The notes under the pieces are model-generated. The model was not told the origin of the DNA. It saw nothing but the letters and a program-made list of their open reading frames with translations, and searched no databases. The position numbers were made by a program, and so were the translations under genes. From contig NZ_CP065362.1 in assembly GCF_019904295.1 (NCBI RefSeq), positions 186,001 through 250,000 of the forward strand: 64,000 bases of DNA, in the 5' to 3' direction. Of the stretch, positions 49,575-58,476 are shown in pieces. Each line of letters opens with the position of its first letter. The first letter of the stretch is position 1. Origin of the DNA: Ruegeria sp. SCSIO 43209. Lineage in GTDB: Bacteria > Pseudomonadota > Alphaproteobacteria > Rhodobacterales > Rhodobacteraceae.

Positions 49575-52445
49575 TCAGGACCTCAGGCGCTGACCCTCGG
49601 GGTCATGGAATACAGGCTTTGTGATGGTCACCGGGATCACCTCGTCTTTCAGCCGAACATGCGCGGTTTGCCCGTGTCGCTCCTGCCCGTTCTTCAGCAA
49701 CGCCAGGCCAACCCAGCGATTGTTGACGACGCTCCAGACGCAGGCGGTAACCAATCCTTCGGTCGCTTCTTTGCGACCTTTAGGGGTCAGTGGCGCGCCT
49801 TCGGGCACTTGCTTGTCAGGGTCTTCGGGCAAGATGCCGACCAATTCCCGGCGTTTCCCTTCCGCTTCACGGCGCAAGTGGACCGAGCGCTTGCCTAGGT
49901 AGTCGGGCTTTTTCTTCGACATTGCCCAGCCCATGCCCAGGTCATAGGCGTCCACGGTACCATCGACCTCGTGACCCAGCGAAAGAAAGCCTTTTTCCAC
50001 ACGCAAGACATGGCTGGATTCCGATCCTACAGGCAGGATATCAAAGGGTGCACCAGCCTCCATCACCTTGTCCCACAAGGCGGCCATGTGGCGTGGGGCA
50101 ACGTTGACCTCATAGGATAGCTCACCGGTGAAACTGACGCGCACAACCCGCGCAGGGAACCCCGCTACCGTACCGTCCCGGAACGACATGAAGGGGAATG
50201 CCTCGGGCGACAGATCGATATCCGTACACAGCGCGTGCATGACATCGCGCGCGCGGGGTCCACAAATGGTGGCGTTGTTCCACTGGCTTGTCACAGTTGT
50301 GATCATGACTTGCCAGTCAGGAAACTCGGTCTGAAGCAGCTTTTCCATGTGCTGGTTGACGGCGTCTGCATGGCCCGTTGAGGTCGAGATCATCCAGCGG
50401 CGCTGATCCAGCCGAAAGGCCACCCCGTCATCTATGATCAGACCGTCATCCGACAACATAAGACCATAGCGACCATCGCCGGGCTTCAGGCTGGACATGA
50501 TGTTCGAATACAGAAAATCCAGAAAGCGCGGAGCATCGCGCCCTTTAAGCTCGAACGTGCCGAGCGGCGAACCGTCGTATACGCCAACGCCTTCACGCAC
50601 CGCGCGGCATTCCCGGTTCACCGCCTCTTGCAGGCCCTCACCGGGTTTGGGAAAAAACCCCGGACGGCGCCATCGGGCACCAGCCTCATACATCACTGCG
50701 CCATAATCCTTGTTCCATTGGGTCACCGGCGTGTGCCGGTAGGGGAACAACACCGAGTCCTCACGCAGCCCCCCAATCGCACCGAATGAGACCGGCGTGT
50801 AGGGAGAGCGGAATGTCGTCGTGCCAACATCTTGCAATAGAACGCCCTTTTGCAGAGCAACGGTGCCAATAATGTTGATATTGCCCGTCTTGCCCTGATC
50901 TATGCCCATCCCGCCAGTGGTGTAGCGTTTGACATGTTCCACGTTGTCATATCCTTCACGCAGCGCCAGATGCACATCGCTGACCGCAACATCGTTCTGA
51001 ATATCCAGGAATGCCTTTCCACGTTGCCCTGGCACATTTACGCGCCATAGCGGTTCAATCGAACAAGGCAGCTCTGAACCGTCATCGATGATCCGATCCA
51101 GTGTGAGATCCCCCGCCGCCGCGCCGACGGCCCGACAGGATTGAATCGGTTGATCGGGCAAAAACGCAGCGAGTTCTTCATCAAACCGAAGTGTGCTGCG
51201 GGACTGAGACCACAGGTGCACCGTCGGATTCCAACCGCCGGAATGAGCCAGCAAGTCGCAGTCGATCCAGGTGCCTGCGCCCCCGGACTTGGGAACGGCC
51301 TTGACAGCACGGATGCTTTTGTACCCTCGGATATCGGCGGCTACTGTTCCGGCATGGACGGTTATCCCCGACACCAGATCAAGAGCTTCCCTTGGAACCG
51401 TGTCGCGGCTATCGAGGATCGCGTTAACCGTTACCTCAGCTGCGACCAGATCGGCGGCCACTGCGTAAGCGCTGTTGTTGTTGGTGAACAGAACCACACT
51501 CTGACCGGGTGTCACGCCCCAACGATTAACATAGGCCTGCACGGATGAGGCCAACATGACGCCCGGCCTGTCATTATTGGCAAACACCATCGACCGTTCC
51601 GTGGCCCCGGTGGCAATCACCACCTCAGCAACACGGACCCGCCAGTTGCGTTCTAGAATGCTGGCCTGATCCGGCTCGCGTTCATTGACGATCACTAGGT
51701 TGTGTTCGCGATAGGCCCATACGGTCGCGTTCTGAAGATGGGTGACGTTTGCCATTTGGCTTAGTTCTTCAACCGCTTCGCCTACCCAATCCATCGCCGG
51801 ACGCCCGCCAATGGTCAGGGTGCGGTTCAGGAGGCTGCCGCCCGCTTCGGTTCCCTCGTCTGCGAGGAAGACTCGCTTGCCTGCCAGACCAGCCTCAAGT
51901 GCAGCTTGCAGGCCGGCGGGACCTGCACCTGCAATCAAGACATCTGCATGAGCGTAGCGCGCTTCGAAATGCCCCGATGAAGGCGGTTGCGCAGGCGCTG
52001 CTGCCAGCCCCGCCGCCTTGCGGATGTATGGTTCAAACAGATGCCAGTTAGGCCATTTGAAAGTTTTGTAGTAGAAGCCCGCAGGAATAAAACGGCCAAT
52101 CAATTGATTGATCCCGCCCAGATCAAACTCGGGCGATGGCCAGCAATTGACCGAGCGTGCATTCAGCCCTTCGCGCAATGGAACCGTGGTCGCTGGACGG
52201 TTGCCCGAGGCGTCCTCGCCTTCCAGCTCCACAAGGGTTCCCGGCTCTTCAGGCCCGTGTCCGACAATGCCGCGTGGGCGGTGGTACTTGAAACTACGGG
52301 CTGTTACTCGCACCCCGTTCGCCAGCAGGGCCGAGGCCAGAGTGTCCCCTTCGAACCCTTCGTAAGTTTTCCCATTGAACTGGAACGTCAGAAGGCGGCT
52401 TCGATCAACACGACCACCCACCGCGCGGCGATTAATCTGAGCCAT
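49575..52445 (-). CDS. soxA: Sarcosine oxidase alpha subunit
   Basis: A 956-residue alpha subunit. The start is the ATG at 52445 with GGAGG upstream; an in-frame ATG at 52466 would overlap more of soxD. The order is: an N-terminal ferredoxin-like/2Fe-2S-type fold without a cluster, a Rossmann NAD site in VLIAGAGPAGLQAALEAGLAG (residues about 175-195, abbreviated), a central dehydrogenase-like domain, and a C-terminal aminomethyltransferase (GcvT) domain (about 570-950, including YEVNVAPRHMAALWD) that binds folate. Together with SoxB it forms the catalytic core that oxidises sarcosine. Overlaps soxD by 14 bp. Confidence 0.96.
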   Translation of the reverse strand: MAQINRRAVGGRVDRSRLLTFQFNGKTYEGFEGDTLASALLANGVRVTARSFKYHRPRGIVGHGPEEPGTLVELEGEDASGNRPATTVPLREGLNARSVNCWPSPEFDLGGINQLIGRFIPAGFYYKTFKWPNWHLFEPYIRKAAGLAAAPAQPPSSGHFEARYAHADVLIAGAGPAGLQAALEAGLAGKRVFLADEGTEAGGSLLNRTLTIGGRPAMDWVGEAVEELSQMANVTHLQNATVWAYREHNLVIVNEREPDQASILERNWRVRVAEVVIATGATERSMVFANNDRPGVMLASSVQAYVNRWGVTPGQSVVLFTNNNSAYAVAADLVAAEVTVNAILDSRDTVPREALDLVSGITVHAGTVAADIRGYKSIRAVKAVPKSGGAGTWIDCDLLAHSGGWNPTVHLWSQSRSTLRFDEELAAFLPDQPIQSCRAVGAAAGDLTLDRIIDDGSELPCSIEPLWRVNVPGQRGKAFLDIQNDVAVSDVHLALREGYDNVEHVKRYTTGGMGIDQGKTGNINIIGTVALQKGVLLQDVGTTTFRSPYTPVSFGAIGGLREDSVLFPYRHTPVTQWNKDYGAVMYEAGARWRRPGFFPKPGEGLQEAVNRECRAVREGVGVYDGSPLGTFELKGRDAPRFLDFLYSNIMSSLKPGDGRYGLMLSDDGLIIDDGVAFRLDQRRWMISTSTGHADAVNQHMEKLLQTEFPDWQVMITTVTSQWNNATICGPRARDVMHALCTDIDLSPEAFPFMSFRDGTVAGFPARVVRVSFTGELSYEVNVAPRHMAALWDKVMEAGAPFDILPVGSESSHVLRVEKGFLSLGHEVDGTVDAYDLGMGWAMSKKKPDYLGKRSVHLRREAEGKRRELVGILPEDPDKQVPEGAPLTPKGRKEATEGLVTACVWSVVNNRWVGLALLKNGQERHGQTAHVRLKDEVIPVTITKPVFHDPEGQRLRS

Positions 52446-52689
52446 CGGGCACCTCCACAATGTCATGTGTCACGGTATCCCGCCAGATTGTCAGCCACTC
52501 GCCGCAGCCCCGTGCGTGCCACCACCGCTCTTGCACAGGCCCCATCGGGTTGGGCGTTATGGTCAGGTATTCGACCCAATCAGCATCGCTGACGGCGTTG
52601 GTATCGGGTCGAGCAGCTCCGACCGGGCCGCCATAGACGAACTCGCTTTCATTGCGCTTGCCACAGAATGGGCAGGGGATGAGCATCAT
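52432..52689 (-). CDS. soxD: Sarcosine oxidase delta subunit
   Basis: A short 85-residue subunit, typical of SoxD. It starts at ATG 52689 (a second ATG follows directly) with the family zinc-site sequence LIPCPFCGKRNESEF, giving a CxxC pair, and later cysteine C in HARGCGEW that completes the metal site. An in-frame ATG further upstream would run into soxB and is rejected. It sits 14 bp after soxB and overlaps soxA by 14 bp, so translation is coupled. Its zinc helps hold the tetramer. Confidence 0.95.
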   Translation of the reverse strand: MMLIPCPFCGKRNESEFVYGGPVGAARPDTNAVSDADWVEYLTITPNPMGPVQERWWHARGCGEWLTIWRDTVTHDIVEVPDGSD

Positions 52690-52703
52690 GATCCTGTCCC
52701 TTC

Positions 52704-53954
52704 CTATCTCGCCGTTGTGGTGCCGGCTTCCATCACAAACTCTAGATGGCGGAAGCGGTCCAAAGTGAACGAGGCCATCAGCGGATGCGGCTCGCCTTTG
52801 GCGACCAGATGCGCAAGCGTCAGTCCGCCCGCAGGAATGGCTTTGTATCCGCCCCACCAGCCAGCGGTCACGAACAGCCCCGGTACGTCAGTCTGATCCA
52901 TGATGGGCGAGGCATCATGGGCAATATCAAGATGCCCACCCCATTGGCGCATTAGTTTGAGTTTCTTGAAGCTCGGGAAAAGCGATAGCATCGCGGTCAC
53001 AGTGTCTTCGAACACATGTTGCTTGATGTCGCGACGAAAGCTTTGCCCCATATCAGGAGCGCCGCCGATCACCATCTCACCCTTGTCAGACTGGCTGAAA
53101 TAGAACCCACTGTCCGGGCAATTTACGATGACATCCACCAAGGGCTTCACTGGTTCGGACACAAAGGCCGTCAGGTTCATCGTGCGCAATGGCAGCTTGA
53201 GCCCCGCTGTCTCGGTCAATGTCGTGGTATGGCCCGATACGGCCACCACAACCTTTTTTGCCCGCACGGTGCCGCGATTGGTCTCGACACCTTCGATGCG
53301 CCCATCAGCGCCACGGATCAATGCTTGCACGGCGGTCTGCTGGTGGATCTCGACCCCCATCGCATCCGCCGCACGGGCATAGCCCCAGGCCACCGCATCA
53401 TGCCGGTTTACACCTGCATCCGTGTGGACCATGCCGCAGATGATCGGCAGGCGCGCAACTGGCCCACCACCTGTCAGAGCAGGTATGCGTTTGCGCAATT
53501 CGTCTGTGGTGATCTGCTCATAGGTCGAGCCATATATGTCCATAATCAACTGCCGACGCCGCAACTCTCGCAGTTTGGGCCAGGTCTGCACCACATCCAC
53601 CATGGTGCGCTTGGAATGCATCATGTTGAAGTTCAACTCATGCGTCAGCCCTTCGTACATCTCGACGGATTTGACGTAGAACGGGATCGACTCGTCACGC
53701 ATGTAATTTGACCGGATCGTAACCGTATTGCGCGCTATGTTTCCGCCACCCAACCAGCCCCGTTCCAGCACGGCGACGTCGGTTATGCCAAACTCTTTGG
53801 CCAGATAATAAGCCGTGGCCAGCCCGTGACCCCCTGCCCCGATCACCACCACCTCGTACCGGTCTTTGAGCGGCGGGCTCCGCCAGGCTCGGGACCAGTT
53901 CTTATGACCAGAAATCGCGTTACGGGCGAGTGAAAATGCCGAATATTTTTGCAT
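52704..53954 (-). CDS. soxB: Sarcosine oxidase beta subunit
   Basis: A 416-residue flavoprotein, the FAD/FMN-bearing catalytic subunit of heterotetrameric sarcosine oxidase. The Rossmann dinucleotide site is VVVIGAGGHGLATAYYLAKE (about 32-51), and the typical H in the flavin-attachment region occurs later (MMHSKRTMVDVVQTW). The C-terminal part has GGAPDMGQSFRRD and GWWGGYKAIPAGG, the flavin-contact turn. The start is the ATG at 53954, which gives the standard length; an in-frame ATG at 54008 adds 18 hydrophobic residues and is rejected. First gene of soxBDAG, so the AT-rich region upstream should hold the operon promoter. Confidence 0.96.
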   Translation of the reverse strand: MQKYSAFSLARNAISGHKNWSRAWRSPPLKDRYEVVVIGAGGHGLATAYYLAKEFGITDVAVLERGWLGGGNIARNTVTIRSNYMRDESIPFYVKSVEMYEGLTHELNFNMMHSKRTMVDVVQTWPKLRELRRRQLIMDIYGSTYEQITTDELRKRIPALTGGGPVARLPIICGMVHTDAGVNRHDAVAWGYARAADAMGVEIHQQTAVQALIRGADGRIEGVETNRGTVRAKKVVVAVSGHTTTLTETAGLKLPLRTMNLTAFVSEPVKPLVDVIVNCPDSGFYFSQSDKGEMVIGGAPDMGQSFRRDIKQHVFEDTVTAMLSLFPSFKKLKLMRQWGGHLDIAHDASPIMDQTDVPGLFVTAGWWGGYKAIPAGGLTLAHLVAKGEPHPLMASFTLDRFRHLEFVMEAGTTTAR

Positions 53955-53963
53955 AGCAAGCAC

Positions 53964-54004
53964 AATATTTATCAGAAAAAATATATCGTCAATAAATATA
54001 TTTA
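53964..54004. promoter_or_regulatory. AT-rich regulatory region upstream of soxB
   Basis: Directly before soxB lies a strongly AT-rich segment with an inverted repeat AAATATAT (53980-53987) and ATATATTT (53997-54004), separated by 9 bp. The 11-mer TCGTCAATAAA at 53987-53997 recurs exactly at 63343-63353 upstream of the CMD-like gene. It could be a shared operator for this catabolic neighbourhood. The divergent gene at 54228 may use the same site. Confidence 0.4.
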
Positions 54005-54227
54005 CCATTACGCAAAAACTGCTTGGGCAATCAAAGGTGGTGGGCTACCATGGCGCATGACCTTCAAAATTGAACAGTTTCATCGGAATCTTGCTGGCAA
54101 ATGGTCGGCCCGATCCCGCTGGCCCTGCTTCATCATAAACTGCCGCAGTTCACCCTCTCTCTGACTCCATGCAGACCGTGGCGCTTTGCGCCTGAATTCA
54201 AACCCGACGGGAAATGAGGCGGATGCT

Positions 54228-55031
54228 ATGGATGGAAGAACTATGATAAACACACCGGATACAGATACTGTTCAGCAAGCGTATGCGCGCGACGGCGTCG
54301 TTTTATTGAGAAACATCCTCACAGACGATTGGTTAAACAAGTTGCGTGATGCCGTGGACGAAGAGGTCAAAAAGGGTGACCGGTATTTTGCCTATAAAAA
54401 TATGCGTGAAAAACCGGGTATCTTTCAGGACTATTGTCTGAACTCAGATATTGGAAAGCGCGTGGCCGAGGTGGCGGGCAGCCCCTGGACTTCGTTGATC
54501 TATGACCAAATTTTCGTGAAAGAACCTGGCACACGCACCCAGACCGGCTGGCATACAGATCAGCCCTATTGGCCTGTGGCCGGTCCCATCATGACAATGT
54601 GGATCGCACTTGATCCTGTCGACCCAGACAATGGAGCGCTGGAATTTGTCCGTGGCTCGCACGCTTGGGGCGCAAAATACCGGCCTTTCAAAACTGACCA
54701 GCTTGGCAAGTTTCTTCACTATCTGGAAGAGGATAACCCGGACTATATCGACATGCCCGATTTCGAGGCGGATCGCACTAAATATGACATATTCCACTAT
54801 GAACAGATGGAACCTGGCGATGCCCTGGCCTTCGATGGAATGACTGTGCATTCGGCGATGGGCAACCGAACCTCGACCCGTCGCAGGCGTGGATATGCGG
54901 TACGTTTTGCCGTTGAAGGTGCCACCTATGAACCGCGCGATAGCGTTACTGAATGGCTGCATGATGACGACCTGAAACCGGGTGCTCCCTTTGCCGGTGG
55001 GCGCTTCCCTGTCATCTATAGCAACACCTAA
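54228..55031 (+). CDS. Phytanoyl-CoA dioxygenase-family protein
   Basis: A 267-residue Fe(II)/2-oxoglutarate-dependent oxygenase of the PhyH group, which also includes ectoine hydroxylase and other small-molecule hydroxylases. The iron facial triad is clear: HTDQPYW (H and D, about residue 107) and the distal H in MTVHSAMGNRT; the 2-oxoglutarate arginine follows in RRRRGYAVRF. The start at 54228 follows GAGG by 8 bp; an ATG at 54243 is an alternative. It is divergent from soxBDAG and convergent with a Rieske oxygenase, so all likely serve the same catabolic route. The substrate is not shown by sequence. Confidence 0.85.
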   Translation: MDGRTMINTPDTDTVQQAYARDGVVLLRNILTDDWLNKLRDAVDEEVKKGDRYFAYKNMREKPGIFQDYCLNSDIGKRVAEVAGSPWTSLIYDQIFVKEPGTRTQTGWHTDQPYWPVAGPIMTMWIALDPVDPDNGALEFVRGSHAWGAKYRPFKTDQLGKFLHYLEEDNPDYIDMPDFEADRTKYDIFHYEQMEPGDALAFDGMTVHSAMGNRTSTRRRRGYAVRFAVEGATYEPRDSVTEWLHDDDLKPGAPFAGGRFPVIYSNT

Positions 55032-55037
55032 GATAAG

Positions 55038-55054
55038 GGGCCGGGAACTGGCCC
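55038..55054. terminator. Short hairpin between two convergent genes
   Basis: GGGCC (55038-55042) pairs with GGCCC (55050-55054) in the short gap between the phytanoyl-type gene and the Rieske oxygenase, which end toward each other. There is no T tract, so it is at most a weak bidirectional terminator. Confidence 0.35.
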
Positions 55055-55065
55055 ATGTTCAGGTT

Positions 55066-56115
55066 TCAGGCTTGCCGAATTGCACCCTCTGGCACAGCGG
55101 CCTCGGCCTCGATCGCTCGGTCGAGCACGCGTCGGTATGTTTTTGCCCCGGCATCCAAACCCAGATCAATATGCGGTGTCTGAGCGTTTTTCATGCCCTT
55201 GTGCACTTTTTCCAGCACATCTTTGTCTTCAAGAAACGCCATCCGCGCACCATCATTCATGAATTTCGAAACCTCGGCATTGTCCGGATCAGAGTTGCGA
55301 TGCTGGAACCAGAAATACCTGGTCTGATCCTCGTTGATTGGCGTCATGAAGTTGTAAGAGATGTTGATGAATGTCTCATCGACAGGATCTTTGTCATATC
55401 CACCCGTGCCAACCGGAGTATAGATGGACTTATTCAGCCCGATTGCGGGCATGCACATTTCGTAATGCTGCAAGCGGTCGCAATCGCCGTCGAACGAGAC
55501 CAGTTTGGCATAGTAAGGCGATGGAGGTTTGTTTTCGATCCAGCGCGAGACAATCACGCCGCGATCTGTCTTTTTGACGTCCAGAGGCTCTTCATCCGTT
55601 CCCGCGCCGGCGAATGACGAGACATGTACCCAGGCCACGTGGCTGGGATCAAGCAGGTTGTCGCAAACCCAAAGATAATGGCAATCGATATCCATCACCC
55701 CGCCATCGGTCAGGCCCCAGCTCGTGTCATCAAAGTTTTCGATTGGGAAAATCAGGTCCGGATCAGCCAGTTCAGGATCGCCCATCCAGATCCAGAGCAG
55801 GCGATAGCGGTCGACAACTGGATAAGACTTCACCACCGCGCGCCGAGGCGTCATCCCCCGCTGCGTTGGGCTGTCCGTACATTTGCCCGAACAATCGAAT
55901 GTCAGCCCGTGGTAGCCGCATTCGACCAGATCCCCTTTCAGATTGCCATCGGATAGCGGGAGCTTGCGATGCGGGCAGGCATTCTCAAGCGCAACGGGCG
56001 TCCCATCCTGCTGACGATAGAGCACAATGTTCTCACCCAGATATGTCTCAGCCTTCAGTTCACGCCCGATATCCTTGCTCCAGGCGGCAACATACCAGCA
56101 ATTTCTGAGGTACAT
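55066..56115 (-). CDS. Rieske non-heme iron oxygenase, VanA-like
   Basis: A 349-residue oxygenase large subunit. The Rieske 2Fe-2S site is CPH-x16-CGYHG (CPHRKLP at about 46-52, ECGYHGLTFD later), and the mononuclear iron site is in DNLLDPSHVAWVH (about 153-165). This architecture and length match vanillate O-demethylase VanA and the related group that removes N- or O-methyl groups. With soxBDAG beside it, oxidative N-demethylation of a quaternary or tertiary amine is a good guess, but other substrates are possible. It needs a reductase or ferredoxin partner; a Rieske ferredoxin is encoded at 59425. Confidence 0.92.
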   Translation of the reverse strand: MYLRNCWYVAAWSKDIGRELKAETYLGENIVLYRQQDGTPVALENACPHRKLPLSDGNLKGDLVECGYHGLTFDCSGKCTDSPTQRGMTPRRAVVKSYPVVDRYRLLWIWMGDPELADPDLIFPIENFDDTSWGLTDGGVMDIDCHYLWVCDNLLDPSHVAWVHVSSFAGAGTDEEPLDVKKTDRGVIVSRWIENKPPSPYYAKLVSFDGDCDRLQHYEMCMPAIGLNKSIYTPVGTGGYDKDPVDETFINISYNFMTPINEDQTRYFWFQHRNSDPDNAEVSKFMNDGARMAFLEDKDVLEKVHKGMKNAQTPHIDLGLDAGAKTYRRVLDRAIEAEAAVPEGAIRQA

Positions 56116-56211
56116 GGTTTGCTCTCCAATTTGATCAGTTGGCTTAGCGCCATTATGGCAGCGTCAGTGCAATACACCATTCTGGATTTGTAATGATACA
56201 TATAAGGCAAG

Positions 56212-57141
56212 CTAATTCGGCAGCATTACCGACGGGGGCAGATCGGGCTGCGAAGCAACTTCGGCCTTGATCCAGTTCAGGAACTCGCTGACTTTTTGGC
56301 TGTCTTTGCTATCAGGGCGCCGGACGAGCCAATAGGAAAGTGGCGATTGGGTCAGTTGCTGAAACGGTCGCACCAGACGGCCATCGCACAACGCATCAAT
56401 AACCAGCGGTTCGCGCCCAAGCGCCACCCCCAGCCCCTCAATCGCTGCCTGTATGACCATGTTTGATTGGCCCAATCGGCGCGTGCGCACTCCAGACGGC
56501 AATGTCAGATTGGTTTGCCGCGCCCAGAACTCCCATGTTGGGCTGGACGTACCATGGTGCAGATTTTCATCTACCAGCAGTGTGTGCTGTGACAAATCTT
56601 CAATGCGCTTCAGTTCAGGCAACAGCGCGGGCGCGCAAACGGGAAACAGCCTTTCCCGCATAAGCAAATCCACTTCAAACCCGGGATATTCACCAAGACC
56701 ATATCGAATGCCGATATCGGAATCTGCGCCGGAAAACGGATAGTATCCCGTATCCGTCGCGATCGAAATAGACAGGTCCGGGTGGGCCAAATCAAAGTGC
56801 AGAAGTCTTGGAAACAGCCAGTTGAATGCAAACCCCGGCAAACATGAAATCACGATGGTCCGGTCCGCACGCGTTCGATCGCGAAGTTGCGCACACACAT
56901 CTGAAATGCGCCCCAACCCATCCGAGATTGCCTGCGCCAATTGCTCACCTTCGCGGGTAGGTCGCGATTGCCGCGCACCGCGCACCAGCAAATCCCGCCC
57001 AAGCCATTCTTCGAGCGATCTGACGTGCTGGCTGACGGCACTTTGGCTGACCCCCAGTTCCTCGGCGGCGGGCGAAAAGCCGGAATGGCGTACAACTGCC
57101 TCAAAGGCTCGCAGCGCGGAGTATGGCAGATTCAAGATCAT
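56212..57141 (-). CDS. LysR-family transcriptional regulator (GcvA-like)
   Basis: A 309-residue LysR regulator. The start is the ATG at 57141 with AGGA 8 bp upstream; longer starts at 57150, 57165 and 57219 lack this. The N-terminal winged helix is YSALRAFEAVVRHSGFSPAAEELGVSQSAVSQHVRSLEEWL (about 6-46, cut into short parts here), with recognition helix QSAVSQHVRSLE. The C-terminal domain is the type-2 periplasmic-binding-like co-inducer domain (SISIATDTGYYPF; DSDIGIRYG). An inverted repeat just upstream of the start looks like its own operator. It probably activates the divergent aminopeptidase-like gene or the Rieske gene in response to the substrate. Confidence 0.93.
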   Translation of the reverse strand: MILNLPYSALRAFEAVVRHSGFSPAAEELGVSQSAVSQHVRSLEEWLGRDLLVRGARQSRPTREGEQLAQAISDGLGRISDVCAQLRDRTRADRTIVISCLPGFAFNWLFPRLLHFDLAHPDLSISIATDTGYYPFSGADSDIGIRYGLGEYPGFEVDLLMRERLFPVCAPALLPELKRIEDLSQHTLLVDENLHHGTSSPTWEFWARQTNLTLPSGVRTRRLGQSNMVIQAAIEGLGVALGREPLVIDALCDGRLVRPFQQLTQSPLSYWLVRRPDSKDSQKVSEFLNWIKAEVASQPDLPPSVMLPN

Positions 57142-57156
57142 ATTAGTCATCCTAAT
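57142..57156. promoter_or_regulatory. LysR-type inverted repeat at the LysR start
   Basis: ATTAG (57142-57146), five-base spacer, CTAAT (57152-57156): an inverted repeat with a T/A pattern as in LysR sites, sitting immediately before the LysR ATG and 80 bp from the divergent gene. It would allow autorepression and control of the divergent gene. Confidence 0.5.
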
Positions 57157-57236
57157 GTCAGCCATTATCACTTTCAAATGGATTGCCGGCGGCCCTAGGC
57201 CGTAAGTTGATAGTGTCAAGTAATCAGGAGATGTCG

Positions 57237-58322
57237 ATGTCCGACATGACGCCAGAGCGGGGCGCTTACAATCTGCTGGTCAATTGCGCCCGCGCGGCGG
57301 CGGGTGAAAGGCTGCTGATTGCCTATGAACCTGCAGAGTTTGGATATTTCGACGCCGACAGCGTGAATGTTGTCAGTCAGGCGGCCCGTCAACTTGGGCT
57401 GGGGGTCGACACGATTGATGTGGGCTTCAATCCGGACAATCCGCAATTATCGCCCGATCTGCTTGCCCGGTTCGAAGCGGCAGACATCATTCTATTTTTG
57501 GCCCGGCTTGGGGATCAGTTGCGGTTCTCGGACATGCCGCAGGATAAGAAAGTCATCGTTAGCTTCGCTTTAACCAAAGAAATGCTGGGATCTGGTTTTT
57601 CCAACGGCCACCACGATGCGTTCATGGAGCTTAAGGCCGATATCAACGCGGTCTTGGACGCGGCCAGCGAGGTGCGGATCACTTGCCCTTTGGGCACTGA
57701 TGTAAGCGGTCGGCCAGTGATGAACCTGCAACCCTCGGGCGACACCTCGATCCTGCGTTTTCCGATGTCAGTCTTTACCCCGGTTCCTGCCCACAGTTTC
57801 TCGGGCCGTGTGGCGATTAGTTTTCTGACGGGAACGGGGTCGAAGTATTACGATGACTACACCATCGAATTCGACCGCCCCGTCTTTGCGATGATGGAGA
57901 ATGGGCGGCTGCAGCGTTTTGACGGCGATCCCGCCAACGCCGCACGGGCCGAGGCGCATTATGATCGGGTAGCCAATCAGTTGGGAATTGATCGCAATTT
58001 CGTGCACTCTTGGCATGCAGGTATCCATCCGGGCTGCGGCTACCCCTGGGATATGCGCGAAAACTATGAACGCTGGGGCGGCTCCGCTTTCGGAAATCCA
58101 CGCATCCTGCATTTCCACACCTGCGGGGCGTACGCCCCCGGTGAAATCAGCTGGAACGTTATTGATCCTTCCATCGAAATCGATGGCGTAACTTATTGGA
58201 ACCACGGTACATTCCATGCCGAACGGTTGCCTTGCGGCCAATCAATCCTGGATCGGCACCCTTGCGCGGCCGCCCTGTTCGCCCATCCCGATCCGGATAT
58301 CGGTCTGCGTGCAGTTGGCTGA
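57237..58322 (+). CDS. Leucyl-aminopeptidase-like / NicX-type metalloenzyme
   Basis: A 361-residue soluble enzyme of the superfamily that includes M29-type aminopeptidases and 2,5-dihydroxypyridine 5,6-dioxygenase (NicX). Visible landmarks are the N-terminal GERLLIAYEPAEFGYFDADS and the C-terminal metal-site regions VHSWHAGIHPGC, FHTCGAYAPGE and WNHGTFHAE, which hold many histidines and acidic residues. The start is the ATG at 57237, since AGGAG ends at 57230 and the earlier ATG at 57231 is too close. It is divergent from the LysR regulator. A role in cleaving or processing a ring or peptide-like intermediate is open; the exact activity cannot be assigned. Confidence 0.75.
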   Translation: MSDMTPERGAYNLLVNCARAAAGERLLIAYEPAEFGYFDADSVNVVSQAARQLGLGVDTIDVGFNPDNPQLSPDLLARFEAADIILFLARLGDQLRFSDMPQDKKVIVSFALTKEMLGSGFSNGHHDAFMELKADINAVLDAASEVRITCPLGTDVSGRPVMNLQPSGDTSILRFPMSVFTPVPAHSFSGRVAISFLTGTGSKYYDDYTIEFDRPVFAMMENGRLQRFDGDPANAARAEAHYDRVANQLGIDRNFVHSWHAGIHPGCGYPWDMRENYERWGGSAFGNPRILHFHTCGAYAPGEISWNVIDPSIEIDGVTYWNHGTFHAERLPCGQSILDRHPCAAALFAHPDPDIGLRAVG

Positions 58323-58476
58323 TCAATAGCGGCTTGATCGAATCACGAGCTGTGGAAATACTCTTAGATAATAGGGTCTGTTCGAGTTGGCCCTATGGTG
58401 CGGAGCACTCCCGTCTCCGGTGCCGGAATATGCGCAGAGGGCAAGACCCCCGCTCCGGCAAAATCATGGAAATCAC